Shown: piece by piece, positions 61,341-64,000 of the stretch | How positions within the stretch are numbered: position 1 is the stretch's first letter | Layout: each line of letters opens with the position of its first letter | Source of the DNA: Alphaproteobacteria bacterium | Lineage (GTDB): Bacteria; Pseudomonadota; Alphaproteobacteria; Rhizobiales; Rhizobiaceae | Direction: 5' to 3' | Assembly: GCA_018823835.1 (NCBI GenBank) | Contig: JAHJHT010000010.1 | Coordinates: 132,245 to 196,244, forward strand | DNA: 64,000 bases | Notes under the pieces: generated by a model | Told to the model about the DNA's origin: nothing | Databases searched by the model: none | What the model saw: the letters and a program-made list of their open reading frames with translations, nothing else | Made by a program: the position numbers and the translations under genes

Positions 61341-61541
61341 ATGGATTGGAACCGCGTCGAAGGTAACTGGAAGCAGTTCAAGGGCAACGTGAAGGAGCAG
61401 TGGGGCAAGTTGACCGACGACGATCTCGACGAGATCGCCGGTCGCCGAGATCAGCTCGAAGGCAAGATTCAGGAGCGCTACGGCATCGAGAAGGACCGGG
61501 TGCGCCGCGATGTCGACGACTGGTTCGGCCGTCAGAACTGA
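61341..61541 (+). CDS. CsbD-family stress protein
   Basis: 66 residues. Typical CsbD-like build: MDWNRVEGNWKQFKGNVKEQWGKLTDDDLDEIAGRRDQLEGKIQERYG followed by a short charged tail. These small helical proteins belong to general stress regulons, with unknown activity. GGAAGAA precedes the ATG. The EcfG-like promoter 47 bp upstream and a strong terminator 17 bp downstream make it a monocistronic stress gene. Confidence 0.93.
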   Translation: MDWNRVEGNWKQFKGNVKEQWGKLTDDDLDEIAGRRDQLEGKIQERYGIEKDRVRRDVDDWFGRQN

Positions 61542-61553
61542 GCCATCATACTG

Positions 61554-61590
61554 AAAAAAAAGGCCGCCTCTCTTTCGAGGCGGCTTTTTT
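61554..61590. terminator. Bidirectional terminator between csbD and the next gene
   Basis: GCCGCCTC (61563-61570) / GAGGCGGC (61577-61584) with a 6-nt loop, flanked by an A-run (61554-61561) and TTTTTT (61585-61590). It serves both convergent genes. Confidence 0.92.
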
Positions 61591-61622
61591 GTGCCGTGTC
61601 GCCAGCTTGGCGTGGCGGCTAT

Positions 61623-62027
61623 CTAGCGCTGCACCTGCATCTGCTGCGGCAGCGGCTCGCGCACCGCCGCTTCCTTCGGAAGACTGTCAAACGGTGGCAT
61701 GTATTCCTTGCGCTCGTAGAGCTCGCGCGGCACCGCGCCCGTGCGGTGGCCGTAATCCACTTCGGCCCAGCCGTCGCTGGTACGATAGAGGCCGACTGCT
61801 GGTCTCGGCGTCGGTCGGTAGGGGCGCGCAGCGCCCGGCGCAGCCTTCTCGACCTCGACGCCGGTCCTGCGGAAGACCTCTTCCATCGACCCATAGGAAG
61901 CCACTTGGCGTGGCGCCAGCGCGGCTGTCCGGGTCAGCGCGTAAACGGTGCTGCCGCCGTCGGTTGCTGACCAAATGTGATAGTTTACGCACCTGTGGCG
62001 AACGACGCGGTCATAGACCCAATTCAT
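61623..62027 (-). CDS. Hypothetical protein
   Basis: 134 residues. No signal peptide is clear. Features: Tyr/Trp-rich start (MNWVYDRVVRHRCVNYHIWSATDGGSTVYALTR), a Pro/Arg-rich middle (KAAPGAARPYRPTPRPAVGLY), then GWAEVDYGHRTG and a Gln-rich end. GAAGG lies 8 nt before ATG 62027. Not recognised. The intermediate repeat-free composition and position before a terminator suggest a genuine but lineage-specific gene. Confidence 0.55.
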   Translation of the reverse strand: MNWVYDRVVRHRCVNYHIWSATDGGSTVYALTRTAALAPRQVASYGSMEEVFRRTGVEVEKAAPGAARPYRPTPRPAVGLYRTSDGWAEVDYGHRTGAVPRELYERKEYMPPFDSLPKEAAVREPLPQQMQVQR

Positions 62028-62101
62028 GCTAGCCTTCACTCGTTGCGACCAGCCACCACCCGTCGCAACCATCTCCGTATTTCATGGCACCAGTATGGTG
62101 T

Positions 62102-62505
62102 GAATCAGATTCGCGCCGGCTTGGGTAGTGCATGTGCCGTCATTGCCGGTGCTTACTTCGTCCCGAAACGCTCTCGCTCACTCCACACACGCAGAAATCG
62201 GGCTTGACGGGCCCTGTGAGTCTCGTCGCGGAGTCGCCTTTCGATTTTTTGTCAATATGGGTTTGATGTCGGATTCGAGTGCAGGTAGATTAGACCCGAA
62301 TCAGCCGCTGCTCGGGGGCGCGGCGAGCCACAAATGCCTGATGTTGCGGGGTTATTCCGTGATGAGGCACGACGTGTTTCGTACGAGGCACCCGGATTCG
62401 GCCGATCGGCAGTAGCCGAGTCCGTAGACCGTGTTTTCCATTGTGATCGCGTATTTTCAGGTTCGTCCGCTGGCGTCGCCAGGGGTCGGGCACCCAGATT
62501 GATTC
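62102..62505. promoter_or_regulatory. GANTC (CcrM) site cluster upstream of visN
   Basis: The 494-bp gene-free stretch 62028-62521 contains nine GANTC sites, at 62102, 62108, 62218, 62231, 62272, 62298, 62395, 62418 and 62501. Base composition would predict one or two. Methylation by CcrM at these sites could time visNR expression in the cell cycle. No other gene or RNA is evident here. Confidence 0.6.
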
Positions 62506-62521
62506 CGCCGAAAACGAGTTC

Positions 62522-63229
62522 ATGACGAGCCTTGCCACCCAGATAGAACCGGACAGCTTTGCCGGTCGACTTTCGTCCAGGGGCGACCTCACGAGCTTTT
62601 TCATGACGTTGACCGCCGACATCGGCGCCGACGCCTACATGCTGGTCTCGATCCAGCACGACCAGGACCAGAACACGGCACGCATTCTTGCGTCCAACTG
62701 GATTCACGACGCCATCGAGCTGGTCGGCCACCGCCTGATCGCCAGCCTCGCCCAGGCACCCGCCGCTGCGCCAGGCGTCAAGCCGCGCGGTGTTGCGCCT
62801 GCCGAGGCGCCAAGTGCCGCCTGCGTGATGAACGGCGAGGAGGCCAAGCTCCTCGACGTGCTCGGCCATTCGGAGATCTTCTCGCTCAGGCTTTATGTCG
62901 GCGGCCAGCGCTTCTTCCTTCTCTTCTCGGCCGCCGAGACCGGCCGGATCGCGCAGGACATGCTGACCGGCGCCCAGCTCCGCTGCTGTTACGCGCTGTC
63001 GCAACTGCCCGCCCTGTTCGGCGCGGCAACCGCGCAGGACCGTCTGTCGGAGCGTGAGCGCGAGTGCCTGGTATGGGTTGCCGAAGGCAAGACCACCGAT
63101 GAAGTCGCGCTCATTCTGGGCGTCTCCAGCAACACCGTCAGCAACTACATCACTCACGCGATCCACAAACTGTCGGCCAACAATCGTGCCATGGCGATAG
63201 CGACCGCGATCAGGAGCGGCATCATTTGA
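62522..63229 (+). CDS. visN: LuxR-family regulator, VisN-like
   Basis: 235 residues. N-terminal sensing domain of about 165 residues (FFMTLTADIGADAYMLVSIQHDQDQ, LRLYVGGQRFFLLFSAAETGR) and a C-terminal LuxR helix-turn-helix (LSERERECLVWVAEGKTTDEVALILGVSSNTVSNYITHAIHKL). There is no receiver domain. The tandem, overlapping arrangement with a second LuxR protein is that of visN-visR, the heterodimeric global activator of flagellar genes in rhizobia. Assignment rests on arrangement and domain build, as the rest of the flagellar cluster would lie beyond the window. Confidence 0.72.
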   Translation: MTSLATQIEPDSFAGRLSSRGDLTSFFMTLTADIGADAYMLVSIQHDQDQNTARILASNWIHDAIELVGHRLIASLAQAPAAAPGVKPRGVAPAEAPSAACVMNGEEAKLLDVLGHSEIFSLRLYVGGQRFFLLFSAAETGRIAQDMLTGAQLRCCYALSQLPALFGAATAQDRLSERERECLVWVAEGKTTDEVALILGVSSNTVSNYITHAIHKLSANNRAMAIATAIRSGII

Positions 63230-63990
63230 CCGATCCGGCCGAAAACGCGTCGCAAGGCGGCGACCAGATCGGCGAGCACCGCAATCCCTTCGGAGCATTC
63301 TCGCCGGGCGTGGAGCCTTTCCATCCCGTCACCGTGCCGGACGCCGTGCGCCGCTGCCGCTGGATCGCCGTCGACATCAACGCCGTGGCCTTCAGCGTCT
63401 TCCTGATCGGTCCGTCGCTGGACCGGCACTTTCTTGCGCCCTGCTTCGATTCTGCATACCCGTCGCTCGCACCGGATACCGAACTGATCCAGGGCAACGA
63501 CCGTTCCGGCATCGTCAAGCACGCGCGCACCTCGACAGTCCCCTGCTGGTGGAGCGACGGCACGCCGGCCCGCGAACAGCAGGCAAGGCCAGGCTGGTGC
63601 AAGCAGATCGAGCCGCTGTCACCCGGCACGTCGGGAATGGCCTTCCCCGTGCATGCCGACCGTGGATGCGGACTGGTCATGTTCTTCGGGCCGGATATCA
63701 CGCTCGAACTTCCCGCCCTGTTCGACATCCACGCCCGCTGCTTCGCCCTCTTCGAGGCCGTCACCCGCATCAGGCGCAGCGAAAGCGCGCGTGTCCCGCT
63801 GATCTCGAAGCGCGAACTCGAATGCCTGAAGCTCACCGCCAACGGCTATACCAGCGATGAGATCGCCAGGCTGCTCAAGCTGTCGGTCCACACCGCCAAC
63901 CAGTATCTTTCCAACACCACGCAGAAGCTCGATGCCGTCAACCGCATGCACGCGGTGGCCAAGGCCCTGCGCATGGGCCTGATCGACTAG
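63226..63990 (+). CDS. visR: LuxR-family regulator, VisR-like
   Basis: 254 residues from TTG 63226, overlapping the visN stop. N-terminal domain (RCRWIAVDINAVAFSVFLIGPSL, SPGTSGMAFPVHADRGCGLVMFFGPD) and C-terminal LuxR HTH (ISKRELECLKLTANGYTSDEIARLLKLSVHTANQYLSNTTQKL), ending in AVAKALRMGLID. In Sinorhizobium and Agrobacterium VisN and VisR work together above rem in the motility cascade. Translational coupling here fits a heterodimer made in equal amounts. Confidence 0.72.
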   Translation: MTDPAENASQGGDQIGEHRNPFGAFSPGVEPFHPVTVPDAVRRCRWIAVDINAVAFSVFLIGPSLDRHFLAPCFDSAYPSLAPDTELIQGNDRSGIVKHARTSTVPCWWSDGTPAREQQARPGWCKQIEPLSPGTSGMAFPVHADRGCGLVMFFGPDITLELPALFDIHARCFALFEAVTRIRRSESARVPLISKRELECLKLTANGYTSDEIARLLKLSVHTANQYLSNTTQKLDAVNRMHAVAKALRMGLID

Positions 63991-64000
63991 GCGCTTGTCC

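Noticed and set aside
62128..62415. 95-codon plus-strand ORF upstream of visN
   Set aside because: No motif or ribosome-binding site; the region is better explained as the control region with GANTC sites.

Overview
The window reads as chromosome of a Rhizobiales alphaproteobacterium, probably Phyllobacteriaceae (Mesorhizobium/Aminobacter-like). The reasons are high GC, a fused trpE(G) behind a trpL leader peptide, the chpT/ctrA/sciP cell-cycle genes, EipA (DUF1134), a tandem visN-visR-like LuxR pair and many GTGA stop/start overlaps. The genus is an inference from gene content, not a database match.

Layout. 0-20.7 kb is housekeeping: a DUF992 fragment, an AhpD-like protein, a methyltransferase-like protein, a BBE-type FAD oxidase, ClpS, a four-gene MoxR/DUF58/BatA-DUF4159/vWA operon, DUF1285-CoA Nudix-CCA transferase, a DEAD-box helicase, hemF, and a divergent DUF2239/GIY-YIG pair. 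The methyltransferase-like gene and the DUF2239 gene, 17 kb apart, share an almost identical promoter/operator. 20.7-36 kb holds trpL-trpE(G) with a complete attenuator, a CDF transporter, leuA with a Leu-rich leader ORF, and a run of metabolic and RNA-modification genes.

36-41 kb is a cell-cycle neighbourhood: eipA, chpT, a single-domain receiver, ctrA, a FliJ-like protein and sciP, with TTAA and GANTC motifs in the ctrA upstream region. mnmA, a Gfo/Idh/MocA oxidoreductase and tRNA-Met(CAU) follow. Directly behind the tRNA lies decayed DNA with a LysR remnant, and then an arsenite-oxidation locus on the minus strand (aioX-aioS-aioR, aioB-aioA, moeA). A textbook sigma-54 promoter with two upstream dyads precedes aioB.

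52.7-59.3 kb is a plus-strand operon: a GntR/UTRA regulator, an ADP-ribosylglycohydrolase-family enzyme, a PfkB kinase, and a PotD-B-C-A-like ABC importer. It looks like an uptake and catabolic module for an N-ribosylated compound whose substrate is unknown; this is the best candidate for an undescribed system here. An EAL-domain pseudogene follows, then small stress-type genes (CsbD, membrane proteins, a 24-residue membrane peptide) around a divergent EcfG-like promoter. The window ends in visN-visR, whose upstream region carries nine GANTC (CcrM) sites in about 400 bp.
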